Positions 15,407 to 23,748 of a stretch of DNA of 48,952 nucleotides are shown here, piece by piece. The stretch lies in the NCBI RefSeq assembly GCF_026586675.1, contig NZ_JAODIX010000006.1:1-48952 (forward strand). The letters are read 5' to 3'. The DNA comes from Halorubrum yunnanense (GTDB lineage: Archaea; Halobacteriota; Halobacteria; Halobacteriales; Haloferacaceae). Each line of letters opens with the position of its first letter. Position 1 is the stretch's first letter. The notes under the pieces were generated by a model. The model saw only the letters and a program-made list of their open reading frames with translations, did no database searches and was not told where the DNA came from. The position numbers and the translations under genes are program-made.

Positions 15407-16231
15407 ATGGACGTGACAGAGGACGGGGTCCAAGACATCTGCACGAACGCGGTCTTCGAGCGCGGCGAGAGCTACCTCTCCGAGAACCGTATCCGCGAGA
15501 TCCACCGCGTCGACAGCATCGTAAGCGCTGTCGTGAGCGGCAGTCGCCAGTACGACGTTCACGTCGACCTCGCGGCCGACGGGTTCGACCCGTGGTGCGA
15601 TTGTCCGTACGACGGACCGGGAGCGTGCAAGCACGTCGTCGCCGTGCTGCTTCAGTGTCTCGACGAGGTCCCGGCGGACGAAGGCGACCGGCTCGACGCC
15701 GCACTCAACGCCGCCGACGCGGACGATCTACGAGCGTTCCTGCGCGACACGCTGGCGACCGACGCCGCCCTCCGCGAGCAGTTTTTCGCCCGGTTCGGCG
15801 AATCCTCGACGCGCTCTGTCGACGAGCTACGCGCCGCCATCGACCGGCGGTTCGAGGAGACGAACCCGGAGTACTACGTCGTCTTCGAGCCGATCGACTT
15901 TTCGGAGTGGTTCGACCTCGCGACCGAGTACCGCGAGCAGGGTCGGAACGCGTCGGCCGCCGCGGTCTACCGGGCACTCGCCGAGTCGCTCGACGACAAC
16001 ATGGAGCGCGTCGACGGCGCGTACGACAACTTCTCACAGGCGTTCACGCGAGCGCTCGACGGATACGTTGACTGCGCCGCGGCCGCAGACCATCAGGCCG
16101 ACGGAGCCACAGACGCTGTCGACTTCCTTGAAGAACGGGTGGAGTCGGGAACGCCGTATCTCGCCGGCCAGTTCGAGCGGGCAGCGTCCGAACTGCAAGA
16201 GGAACTGACAACAGGATCGGATGGTGAGTGA
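15407..16231 (+). CDS. SWIM zinc-finger domain protein
   Basis: The protein has 274 residues from ATG 15407. Residues about 60-75 contain the SWIM signature C-x-C-x(7)-C-x-H (CDCPYDGPGACKHVV), a zinc-binding module linked to DNA or protein contacts. The C-terminal part is acidic and helical, with tetratricopeptide-like character (WFDLATEYREQGRNASAAA). It starts about 130 bases after the insertion sequence and is followed by the VapB-like gene. SWIM proteins of this length are common in haloarchaea. No enzymatic domain is visible, so the role is unknown. Confidence 0.85.
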   Translation: MDVTEDGVQDICTNAVFERGESYLSENRIREIHRVDSIVSAVVSGSRQYDVHVDLAADGFDPWCDCPYDGPGACKHVVAVLLQCLDEVPADEGDRLDAALNAADADDLRAFLRDTLATDAALREQFFARFGESSTRSVDELRAAIDRRFEETNPEYYVVFEPIDFSEWFDLATEYREQGRNASAAAVYRALAESLDDNMERVDGAYDNFSQAFTRALDGYVDCAAAADHQADGATDAVDFLEERVESGTPYLAGQFERAASELQEELTTGSDGE

Positions 16232-16300
16232 ATACGTTTGACGAGGTCAACGCTCGGATCAGTGGAAAAGTTAACTACGTTAGAGGAGAAACCATCGTGT

Positions 16301-16576
16301 ATGTCGACGGCCGTGAAAATGGACGAGGAGGCGAAATCGAAACTAGAAGAGCTTCAGGCAGAAATTCGGCTGAAGACCGGGAAGAAAGTCACACAACAGG
16401 CGATTCTCACGCAGCTGATCGAATCGGCCGTCGATTCCCGGACAGAATTCGTCGACTCGTTTCGCGACGGGAAGACGAGTTTGAGCGAGACAGAGATTCA
16501 GCAGTTCAATGAGGGGACGATCGCGTCCGGCGTGGAGACGGACGAAGAGGACATCGACGACGTGCTGTACGGATGA
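16301..16576 (+). CDS. VapB-like antitoxin
   Basis: The protein has 91 residues from ATG 16301 (MSTAVKMDEEAKSKLEELQ), with a purine-rich GAGGAGAAA about 20 bases upstream. The N-terminal half resembles ribbon-helix-helix antitoxins (a short strand, then KLEELQAEIRLKTG and VTQQAILTQLIESAV). The C-terminal half is acidic and probably disordered until it binds the toxin. Its TGA overlaps the ATG of the PIN gene (ATGA), so the two are translationally coupled. The pair probably autoregulates its promoter. Confidence 0.8.
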   Translation: MSTAVKMDEEAKSKLEELQAEIRLKTGKKVTQQAILTQLIESAVDSRTEFVDSFRDGKTSLSETEIQQFNEGTIASGVETDEEDIDDVLYG

Positions 16577-17016
16577 GCATCTTCGTCGATACCGGAGTGT
16601 TTTACGCGCACCATGACACCGATGCCAGCCGACACGGGACCGCGACGGCAGCACTGAACACCGTTCTCAAATCGCCCGAGTACGGCCACGTAATGACGAG
16701 CGATTATATCTACGACGAGACGGTAACGCTGACCCAGCGACGAACGGGTGACGTTGACGCCAGGCTCGAGATCGGCCGGCGAATCCGAGGTGAGGGATAC
16801 CCGTCGGCTATCGAGCTCCTCCACTCGTCCGCGTCACTTTTTGACCGTGCGGTGACGATACAGGAGGAATATGCCGAACACCGGCTGAGCTTCACCGACG
16901 CGATGAGTGTGGCCCACGTCGAACACCACGAGATCGACTCCGTGTTGAGTTTCGACGACGATTTCGACGGCATCGTCACCCGACTCGTGCCGAACACGCC
17001 CTCTTCCGGGAAGTAA
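16573..17016 (+). CDS. PIN-domain ribonuclease toxin (VapC-like)
   Basis: The protein has 147 residues from ATG 16573. PIN acidic residues are visible: Asp6 in MSIFVDTGVFYA, Glu in SDYIYDETV, Asp in LSFTDAMSVAH and Asp in LSFDDDFDG. These bind Mg and cut RNA. Length and spacing fit VapC-type toxins. The gene overlaps the antitoxin by four bases. The module sits at the right margin of the accessory region, 83 bases before the epimerase gene, a typical place for maintenance genes. Confidence 0.88.
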   Translation: MSIFVDTGVFYAHHDTDASRHGTATAALNTVLKSPEYGHVMTSDYIYDETVTLTQRRTGDVDARLEIGRRIRGEGYPSAIELLHSSASLFDRAVTIQEEYAEHRLSFTDAMSVAHVEHHEIDSVLSFDDDFDGIVTRLVPNTPSSGK

Positions 17017-17098
17017 CAGCTGATGACCTTCAGTCGAGAGGATCTATCGGCGACGGCGAACCGAAGCCATAATCCTCCCGCCCTGACGACACATCCCC

Positions 17099-18010
17099 AT
17101 GCAGAACAAACGCGTCCTCGTCACGGGCGGCGCGGGCTTCATCGGCTCAAACCTCGCGAACCGCCTCGCGGCCGACAACGACGTGATCGCCGTCGACGAC
17201 ACCTACCTCGGCACGCCCGAGAACCTCGACGACGACGTCGAGTTCGTCGAGGCGTCCGTCCTCGACGACGACTTCCCCGCCGACGTCGACGTGCTCTTTC
17301 ACCTCGCCGCGCTCTCCTCGCGGAACATGCACGAGACCGACCCCCAGCGCGGCTGCCGCGTCAACGTCGAGGGGTTCGTCAACGCCGTCGAGCGCGCCCG
17401 CCAAGAGGGCTGTGAGACCGTCGTCTACGCCTCTACCTCCTCGATCTACGGCAGCCGCACCGAACCCTCCCCCGTCGACATGGACGTCGAAGCGCACACC
17501 GCCTACGAGGCCTCGAAGCTCGCCCGCGAGCGCTACGCCGAGTACTACGCCAACCACCACGAGATGAACATGGCGGGCCTGCGCTTCTTTTCCGTCTACC
17601 AGGGCTTCGGCGGCAACGAGGAACACAAAGGCGAGTACGCGAACACGGTCGCGCAGTTCGCGGACAAAATTGCCAGCGGCGAGGCGCCCGAGCTGTTCGG
17701 CGACGGCACCCAGACCCGCGACTTCACCCACGTCTCCGACGTCGCCCGCGCCTGCGAGCTCGCCGCCGACCACGAGATCACCGGCGTCTACAACGTCGGC
17801 ACCGAGGAGGCGTACACGTTCAACGAGATGGTCGCGATGATCAACGACGCGCTCGGCACCGACGTCGACCCCGTGTACATCGAGTGTCCCTTCGACGGCT
17901 ACGTCCACGACACGATGGCCGACTACTCGACGTTCCACGAGGCGACCGGCTGGGAGCCAGAGGTTAGCTTCGAGGAGGGCGTCGAACTGGTATGTGAGCC
18001 GTACAAGTAG
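17099..18010 (+). CDS. NAD-dependent epimerase/dehydratase (UDP-sugar epimerase type)
   Basis: The protein has 303 residues from ATG 17099. It is an extended short-chain dehydrogenase: the dinucleotide loop GGAGFIGSN (Gly10/13/16), DVLFHLAA, ASTSSIYG and the catalytic YEASK (Tyr136, Lys140), then the substrate-loop region VYQGFGGNEEHK. It probably interconverts nucleotide sugars for exopolysaccharide or protein glycosylation. Codon use is strongly GC-biased, like the core genes. A 162-nt segment of its 3' end is repeated at about 91 percent identity at 18783-18944, beyond the next toxin-antitoxin pair. The specific substrate cannot be read from the sequence. Confidence 0.9.
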   Translation: MQNKRVLVTGGAGFIGSNLANRLAADNDVIAVDDTYLGTPENLDDDVEFVEASVLDDDFPADVDVLFHLAALSSRNMHETDPQRGCRVNVEGFVNAVERARQEGCETVVYASTSSIYGSRTEPSPVDMDVEAHTAYEASKLARERYAEYYANHHEMNMAGLRFFSVYQGFGGNEEHKGEYANTVAQFADKIASGEAPELFGDGTQTRDFTHVSDVARACELAADHEITGVYNVGTEEAYTFNEMVAMINDALGTDVDPVYIECPFDGYVHDTMADYSTFHEATGWEPEVSFEEGVELVCEPYK

Positions 18011-18011
18011 A

Positions 18012-18338
18012 TCAAATCCACCCGTCCGGGACGACCTCAACGATCTCCGTTCGGTCGGCGTACGCCTCGTCGATCCGGCGGATCGCAGTTAATACGTCAC
18101 CGACAGGCGGCTGATCGAGCTGATGGAAGTACAGACAGCCACATCGATTTGAGAGTTCGAAGAAGTCATCGTCCGCGGTCAACACGACGTACCCGTTTTT
18201 GCGAGCGTACGCCGCGATGTCGGGATCGGTCGCACGCGGATCGAGCGCGTCACGAACGGTAACTGCCTGAATATCGGGCGCTTGAATGCAAGCGTCGATA
18301 TAGCGGCGTGCGACGTTCTGGTCGCAGAGCAGCCGCAT
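18012..18338 (-). CDS. DUF5615 PIN-like toxin
   Basis: The protein has 108 residues from ATG 18338 (a GTG one codon upstream is possible). It begins MRLLCDQNVARRYIDACI and has the PIN-like acidic core: Asp in LLCDQN, Asp/Asp in ALDPRATDPDIAAYA and VVLTADDDFF. DUF5615 proteins are predicted ribonuclease toxins paired with DUF433 antitoxins, and that partner precedes it with a one-base TGATG overlap. The gene converges with the epimerase, their stop codons only two bases apart. Confidence 0.87.
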   Translation of the reverse strand: MRLLCDQNVARRYIDACIQAPDIQAVTVRDALDPRATDPDIAAYARKNGYVVLTADDDFFELSNRCGCLYFHQLDQPPVGDVLTAIRRIDEAYADRTEIVEVVPDGWI

Positions 18339-18613
18339 CACTGCGGCGCGCGACTCACGTCGGCCAGCCGGTCACGAGTCGCTACCGCTTCTTCGGCGAT
18401 CGTTTCCATCTCGTCGGGGTTCGATTCGTAGTATTCGAGAGCGGCGTCAATCTCGTCGGCCGTCAGACCGAACTCCTCGGCCACGGCCGCCGTCGACCAA
18501 CCGTGCTCGCGGACCAGCGATCCCATGTGGTAGACGCCGACGCGTGTCCCCTCCACTCGCGGCTTCCCACCGAGCACGTTCGGCGTCGAAACCACGGGAA
18601 TGGTCACGCTCAT
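18338..18613 (-). CDS. DUF433 antitoxin
   Basis: The protein has 91 residues from ATG 18613 (MSVTIPVVSTPNVLGGKPRV). It shows the DUF433 pattern: GGKPRVEGTRVGVYHMGSLV, then STAAVAEEFGLTADEIDAAL and YYESNPDEM, an atypical winged or three-helix DNA-binding fold. It is the known partner of DUF5615 PIN-like toxins, whose gene follows directly. The pair lies between the full epimerase gene and its duplicated 3' end, so it probably arrived by insertion. Confidence 0.87.
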   Translation of the reverse strand: MSVTIPVVSTPNVLGGKPRVEGTRVGVYHMGSLVREHGWSTAAVAEEFGLTADEIDAALEYYESNPDEMETIAEEAVATRDRLADVSRAPQ

Positions 18614-18773
18614 AGCTGTACTTCTCCGTGAAGCGTCATAACGCTTTGGCGAAGGTCTCGTTCACCCGGGGTGATCTGCTCTGCATATCTATGGTCCTCC
18701 AACTGCGTGACCAAATTCGCTGAAACTCGGTGAATGTTTCTACGATCGGTGGTGGAGTCTCATCAAGTGGGTC

Positions 18774-19064
18774 ATGTCGGTGAACAACGCGCTCGGCACC
18801 GACATCGACCCCGAGTACATCGAGTGCCACTTCGACGGCTACGTCCACGACACGATGGCCGACTACTCGACGTTCCACGGGGCGACCGGCTGGGAGCCCG
18901 AAATCGGCTTCGAGGAGGGCGTTGAGTTGGTGTGTGAGCCGTACTCCGAGGACGCTCCCGAAGAGGCGTGGCTCCCGCCCAGCGGGGAGGAGTGGATCCA
19001 CCGACCGACGGGGGCTCCGCTGGACCCCACCGGTTTACCGCGTCGCCCCCGTAGCGGCACCTGA
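18774..19064 (+). pseudogene. Duplicated 3' fragment of the epimerase gene
   Basis: Codons from 18783 to 18944 repeat the last 54 sense codons before the terminal Lys of the epimerase at 17099 with 15 nucleotide differences in 162 (hand count). The shared protein stretch includes FDGYVHDTMADYSTFH and TGWEPE. The fragment lacks the dinucleotide-binding and catalytic parts. After the homology the frame continues with an unrelated Pro-rich tail and stops at 19062-19064, touching the next gene. It is either the remnant of a second paralogous epimerase or a duplication made when the toxin-antitoxin pair inserted. It is not expected to be functional. Confidence 0.8.
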
Positions 19065-20327
19065 ATGACCGACGCCGACCGGACACACGATATCGTGGTG
19101 TGGGGCGCGACGGGCGTCGCCGGACGCTTCGTGGCGGAGTACCTGACCGAACGGTACGCCCCGGACGAGCTCTCGCTGGCCGCCGGCGGGCGGAGCCCGG
19201 AGCGACTCGACGACGTCGTCAGCGACCTTACCGCCCGCAGCGACGCGTGGGACGACGTACCCGTCGTCGTGGGGGACGCGACCGATCCCGAGAGCCTGCG
19301 CGCTATCGCTCGGGACACCCGGGTCGTCTGCACGACCGTCGGCCCGTACACGACGTACGGGACCCCGCTGGTCGAGGCCTGCGTCGAGGCCGGCACGGAC
19401 TACTGCGATCTCACCGGCGAGGTAAACTGGGTGCGCGAGATCGTCGACCGGTACCACGAGGCGGCGGTCGACGCCGACGCGCGGATCGTCCACAGCTGCG
19501 GGTTTGACTCCGTGCCCGCGGACCTCGGAACGCTCCTCGCCCAGTCGTTCGCGGCGGAGACGTTCGACGCGCCCTGTCAGACGGTCCGGATCTACCTCGA
19601 AGACGGGAGCGGGAGCGTCAGCGGCGGCACCCTCGCGAGCTTCGGCGAGCTGTTCGACGCGGCCGACGCCGACCCGCTGGCCCGGCAGACTCTCCAGAAC
19701 CCCTACTCGCTGGCGCCGCCCGGCGAGCGGAGCGGCGTCGACCCCGGCGAGCAGCGACGCCCGCGGAAGGACTCCCTGCGCTCGGCGTGGACGGCGCCCT
19801 CGCCGATGGCGGCGGTGAACGAACGGGTGGTGCGACGGAGCAACGCGCTCCTCGAGTACCCGTGGGGACGCGAGTTCCGATGCACGGAGGTCGTGCCGAC
19901 CGGAGACGGGCTCACCGGAGCGGTCACCGCCGGCCTCGTTGCCGGCGGGCTCGGCGCGTTCACGGCCGCCATGTCCGTCGGACCGCTGCGCTCGGCGCTC
20001 CGCGAGTACGTCTTCCCGGACCCTGGTGAGGGACCGACGAGAGCGGAGACCGAAGCCGGGCACTTCCTGATTCGCGTGCTCGGGCGGGGGATGGCTGCGG
20101 ACGGCCCGTTTACCGTCGAGGTCGAGTTCGGCGCCGACCGGGACCCCGGGTACGGGGCCACCGCGCGGATGCTCGGCGAGGCGGCGACGTGTCTGGCGAC
20201 CGGCGACGTTGACTCGCCGCTCGACGGCGGCGTGTTGACGCCGGCGTCGGGGATCGGACGCCCGCTCGCGGACCGGCTCCGCGACGTCGGCTTCACCGTG
20301 TCGGTCGGCGAGCCGTCCGACGACTGA
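19065..20327 (+). CDS. Saccharopine dehydrogenase-like / trans-acting enoyl reductase family protein
   Basis: The protein has 420 residues from ATG 19065. The N-terminal Rossmann fold has WGATGVAGRFVAEYL (dinucleotide loop) and CTTVGPYTTYGTPLVEACVE, then DLTGEVNWVREI and HSCGFDSVPADLG, all typical of the family that includes mycobacterial trans-acting enoyl reductases. The C-terminal part has a Gly/Ala-rich segment (VTAGLVAGGLGAFTAAMSVG) that could contact membrane lipid. A role in lipid metabolism as an NAD(P)H-dependent reductase is likely; the substrate is unknown. The stop of the epimerase remnant abuts its start. Confidence 0.88.
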   Translation: MTDADRTHDIVVWGATGVAGRFVAEYLTERYAPDELSLAAGGRSPERLDDVVSDLTARSDAWDDVPVVVGDATDPESLRAIARDTRVVCTTVGPYTTYGTPLVEACVEAGTDYCDLTGEVNWVREIVDRYHEAAVDADARIVHSCGFDSVPADLGTLLAQSFAAETFDAPCQTVRIYLEDGSGSVSGGTLASFGELFDAADADPLARQTLQNPYSLAPPGERSGVDPGEQRRPRKDSLRSAWTAPSPMAAVNERVVRRSNALLEYPWGREFRCTEVVPTGDGLTGAVTAGLVAGGLGAFTAAMSVGPLRSALREYVFPDPGEGPTRAETEAGHFLIRVLGRGMAADGPFTVEVEFGADRDPGYGATARMLGEAATCLATGDVDSPLDGGVLTPASGIGRPLADRLRDVGFTVSVGEPSDD

Positions 20328-20419
20328 CGCGGAGGCTAAAGCCGAGACTGGGGCTAAGACCGGACAGGGAATCGAAACGGACTGCGAAACCGACTCGGAA
20401 GAGAGGTCCGAGGCCCGCC

Positions 20420-21391
20420 TTACATGTAGCCGAGGTCGCGCAGCCGCTCCATCAGGTCCTCCTTGTCCTGGGCGCGGCCGGCGCGCTCGGTCGTGCCCTC
20501 GAGGTCCTGTAACCACGCGGGCTCCTCGGTCGTCTTGTCGGTCGAGACCTCGCTGCCGAGCGAGCGGAACCCGGCGAAGTACTTCGGCGAGATGGGGACG
20601 TCTTCCTGCTCGACGCCCTCGGGCAGGTCGTCGTCGCTCTGCGGGACGTAGCCGTCGTCGGGGAAGGCGTCGACGGTGTCCGGGACGACGTAGTTCCAGA
20701 ACGCTTCCCACACGTCGGCCTCGGCGAACTGCAGGATGGGCTGGATGCGGTCGTGCGGCGGGAACAGGTCGGGGTCGTGGCGCGGCGAGAAGAACGTCTC
20801 GTCGGCGCGCGCCTCCTGCTCGTCCCAACGGACCCCCGAAATGACGCCGTCGATGTCGTGGGCCTCGAGGGCGTTGTTGAGCGCGACCGTCTTCAGCAGG
20901 TGGTTCCCGACGTAGGTGTCGAGCAGGAACGGGAAGGTGTCCTCCTCGAACTCGAGGATGTCGCGGATGTGGTGCTGGTTCTGCTCGCCCAGCTCCGCGA
21001 CCGGGATGTCGTCGCCCGGCTCCAGGCCGTGTTCCTCGACGTACGCGCCGACGTCGTCGTTGCGGGCGTACACGAGGTCGATATCCCACTCGTCGGCCCA
21101 GTGCTCGACGAAGTCAGTGATGTCGTCGAAGTGCTGGAAGTGGTCGATGAAGACGGCGGTCGGCTTCTCGTAGCCGTACTCCTCGGCCACCTGGTTGATG
21201 AAGTACAGCGTCAGCGTGGAGTCTTTGCCGCCCGTCCACATCACCGCGGGGTTGTCGTACTGTTCGAGGCCCTGGCGGGTGACCTCGATCGCCTTCTCGA
21301 GTTTGTGTTGCAGCGACGGGTAGTCCGCCGGATCCTCGCCCTCGCCGTCGGCGTAGTCGACGTCGACGCTCGCTGGGAAGTCGTCGGTCAT
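20420..21391 (-). CDS. Phosphoadenosine phosphosulfate reductase family protein
   Basis: The protein has 323 residues from ATG 21391 (MTDDFPASVDVDYADGEGED). The frame continues far upstream, but that part lies opposite the phosphodiesterase gene and is antisense noise. A PP-loop ATPase core is visible in AVMWTGGKDSTLTLYFINQV (SGGKDS-like), followed by TAVFIDHFQHFDD and GVRWDEQEARADE. This matches the CysH/CysD-like family that handles adenylylated sulfate compounds. The C-terminal region (SDDDLPEGVEQEDVPISPKY) resembles the sulfate adenylyltransferase subunit 2 group. It is divergently transcribed from the phosphodiesterase gene, with 126 bases between starts. The exact reaction is not certain. 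Confidence 0.88.
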   Translation of the reverse strand: MTDDFPASVDVDYADGEGEDPADYPSLQHKLEKAIEVTRQGLEQYDNPAVMWTGGKDSTLTLYFINQVAEEYGYEKPTAVFIDHFQHFDDITDFVEHWADEWDIDLVYARNDDVGAYVEEHGLEPGDDIPVAELGEQNQHHIRDILEFEEDTFPFLLDTYVGNHLLKTVALNNALEAHDIDGVISGVRWDEQEARADETFFSPRHDPDLFPPHDRIQPILQFAEADVWEAFWNYVVPDTVDAFPDDGYVPQSDDDLPEGVEQEDVPISPKYFAGFRSLGSEVSTDKTTEEPAWLQDLEGTTERAGRAQDKEDLMERLRDLGYM

Positions 21392-21517
21392 ACGCCGGAT
21401 ATGTTTCCGCCGATGGGAATAGGCCTTCTGAATCGGTGCGGTTTGCCAGGACCCACGGATAGCGGCGTCACTCGCCAGAACGCAAGGGATATGTCGGCGG
21501 CACCGGACGTTCCGCTT

Positions 21518-22864
21518 ATGGGACTGTTCGACCGGCTGCGCGGCGACGACGACGAGCGCGTCGTCTTCCTCGGCATCGACGGCGTACCGTACGACCTCGT
21601 CCAAGACCACCCCGAGGTCTTCGAGACCCTCACCGACATCGCCGAGACCGGGTCGGCCGGACGCTTGGAGAGCATCGTGCCGCCCGAGTCGAGCGCGTGC
21701 TGGCCGAGCCTCACCACCGGCGTCAACCCCGGCGAGACGGGGGTCTACGGCTTCCAAGACCGCGAGGTCGACTCCTACGAGACGTACGTCCCGATGGGGA
21801 AACACGTGAAGGCGACGCGGCTGTGGGACCGCGTCACCGACGCGGGGCGAGACGCGACCGTCCTCAACGTCCCCGTCACCTTCCCGCCGTCGACGCGGAT
21901 CCAGCGACAGGTCTCCGGCTTCCTCTCGCCCGGCCTCGACGCGGCCGCGAGCGACGACGCGGTCGAAGGCGTGCTCCGCGACCGCGACTACCGCATCGAC
22001 GTGAACGCGAAGCTGGGCCACGACGACGACAAGAGCGACTTCGTCGAGAACGCCCACGCCACCCTCGACGCCCGCTACGACGTGTTCACGCACTACCTCG
22101 CCGAGGACGACTGGGGCCTCTTTTTCGGCGTCTTCATGAGCACCGACCGCGTCAACCACTTCCTGTTCGGCGACTACGCGAACGACGGGGAGTACGCCGA
22201 GGAGTTCCTCGAGTTCTACCGCACGCTCGACGGGTACATCGGCGAGATCCGCGACTCGCTCGACGACGATACGACGCTGATCGTCGCCTCCGACCACGGC
22301 TTCACCGAGCTGGAGTGGGAGGCGAACTGCAATCAGTTCCTCGCCGACGAGGGGTGGCTCTCCTACGAGGCCGACGACCCCGACTCGCTCGAGAACATCG
22401 ACGACGAGACGCGGGCGTACTCGCTCATCCCCGGGCGCTTCTACCTCAACCTGGAGGGCCGCGAGCCCGAGGGAGTCGTCCCCGAGTCGGAGTACGAGGC
22501 GGTCCGCGACGAGCTCAGGAGCGACCTCGAGTCGCTCACCGGCCCCGACGGCCGGCAGGTGTGCAAGCGGATCGTGGACGGCGAGGACGCCTTCGACGGC
22601 GCCCACGACGAGATCGCGCCGGACCTCGTCGTCATCCCGGCCGACGGCTTCGACCTGAAGTCCGGCTTCGGCGGGAAGGAGGCCGTCTTCACCGAGGGCC
22701 CGCGCAACGGGATGCACAAGTTCGAGAACTCGCTTCTGTACACCACCGACCCCGCTATCGACGTCGCGGGCTCGAACCTTTTCGACGTGACCCCGACGAT
22801 CCTCGACCTGCTGGACGTCGACGCCGACGCCCAGTTTGACGGCGAGAGCCTCCTCGCTGAGTAG
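21518..22864 (+). CDS. Type I phosphodiesterase / nucleotide pyrophosphatase family protein
   Basis: The protein has 448 residues from ATG 21518 (MGLFDRLRGDDDERVVFLGI). An in-frame ATG at 21491 would add nine residues. It belongs to the alkaline-phosphatase superfamily: metal ligand Asp in FLGIDGVPYDLV, nucleophile region SSACWPSLTTGVNPG, FMSTDRVNHFLFGD with Asp and His ligands, and IVASDHGFTELEW with Asp-His. These proteins hydrolyse phosphodiesters or pyrophosphates and often act on nucleotides or glycans in haloarchaea. No signal peptide is present, so it is probably cytoplasmic. All metal-site motifs are intact. Confidence 0.92.
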   Translation: MGLFDRLRGDDDERVVFLGIDGVPYDLVQDHPEVFETLTDIAETGSAGRLESIVPPESSACWPSLTTGVNPGETGVYGFQDREVDSYETYVPMGKHVKATRLWDRVTDAGRDATVLNVPVTFPPSTRIQRQVSGFLSPGLDAAASDDAVEGVLRDRDYRIDVNAKLGHDDDKSDFVENAHATLDARYDVFTHYLAEDDWGLFFGVFMSTDRVNHFLFGDYANDGEYAEEFLEFYRTLDGYIGEIRDSLDDDTTLIVASDHGFTELEWEANCNQFLADEGWLSYEADDPDSLENIDDETRAYSLIPGRFYLNLEGREPEGVVPESEYEAVRDELRSDLESLTGPDGRQVCKRIVDGEDAFDGAHDEIAPDLVVIPADGFDLKSGFGGKEAVFTEGPRNGMHKFENSLLYTTDPAIDVAGSNLFDVTPTILDLLDVDADAQFDGESLLAE

Positions 22865-22934
22865 CGCGGTCGGCGTCGTCGGCGGTCGGAATCAGGGGCA
22901 GCCGGAGTCGCCGGCGGTCGGCGTCGACCCCGAA

Positions 22935-23702
22935 TCAGCGGGTTTCGGTCGGCGTCGAACAGCGCATACAGAGGACGTCGGTGCCCGCCCAGTTGACGTC
23001 GTTCGACCCGCAGTTCGGACACCGGTGCGTCTCGTTGCCGTACTCGGTCGTCCCCCGCGGCGCCGCGAGGTGGCCGTCCGCGACCGCCTTCTCGAGGAGC
23101 CCTGCGAACCGCTGTTTCTTAAACCGGGCGCGGTGCGCGAGGAAGTCGCCCGGGCGCGACGGGTCCGACCCGTGGAGGTCCTCCCACTCGATCGCGATCT
23201 CGCCGTTCGCCTGCCCGCGGGCGACCTGCTTGATCGTCGCGGCCGCGGCGCCGAACAGCGGGGTCGTCGCGAGCGCCTGCGGCGAGTCGATCGCGTCGCC
23301 GGCGGCCGCGTACCGCTCCGCGGCGTCGTCGTACGCCGCCTCGGCGCCGTCGAGCCCGCCGGCGACCCGGAAGTCGGCGACGAACTCCGCGAGGCAAGCG
23401 CCCTGTCCGGGCGCGTCGAGGACACGCTGGAAGTCGCGCGTCGCGGCGATTCCCTCGACCGCGCGCTGGGTGGCGCGGGCGTCGATATCGGCGACCCGAT
23501 AGGCGACGGTCGCCGCGAGGAGCTGTTGGAGCCCCTGGCCGATCCAGCCCTTCTCGTCCGCCGCGAAGGGGTCCAAGTCCCGGCGGGGGTCGGCGAGCAC
23601 TCGCCGCCCGCCGCGGGTGTATCGGTTCCCGGCCGTCTCGTACTCGCGAGCCGCGAGCGCGTCGACCGCGGCGTCGTGGTGACCGCCGTCCTGCGTGTTC
23701 AT
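22935..23702 (-). CDS. Haloarchaeal hypothetical protein with C-terminal zinc ribbon
   Basis: The protein has 255 residues from ATG 23702. The first 190 residues are Ala-rich helices without a known motif. The last 30 hold a zinc ribbon, CPNCGSN then LCMRCSTPTE, with the spacing C-x2-C-x14-C-x2-C. It converges with the phosphodiesterase gene and shares the direction of the membrane protein upstream. A nucleic-acid or protein-binding role is possible from the ribbon alone. Confidence 0.8.
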   Translation of the reverse strand: MNTQDGGHHDAAVDALAAREYETAGNRYTRGGRRVLADPRRDLDPFAADEKGWIGQGLQQLLAATVAYRVADIDARATQRAVEGIAATRDFQRVLDAPGQGACLAEFVADFRVAGGLDGAEAAYDDAAERYAAAGDAIDSPQALATTPLFGAAAATIKQVARGQANGEIAIEWEDLHGSDPSRPGDFLAHRARFKKQRFAGLLEKAVADGHLAAPRGTTEYGNETHRCPNCGSNDVNWAGTDVLCMRCSTPTETR

Positions 23703-23748
23703 ACCAATTCGAGGGCCTACGGCGGATTAGGGGTGGCGGTCGCGGCTG

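Noticed and set aside
21392-22717. Long upstream extension of the PAPS-reductase-family frame on the minus strand
   Set aside because: It is antisense to the phosphodiesterase gene, whose motifs are unambiguous. High GC content makes long empty antisense frames common here.
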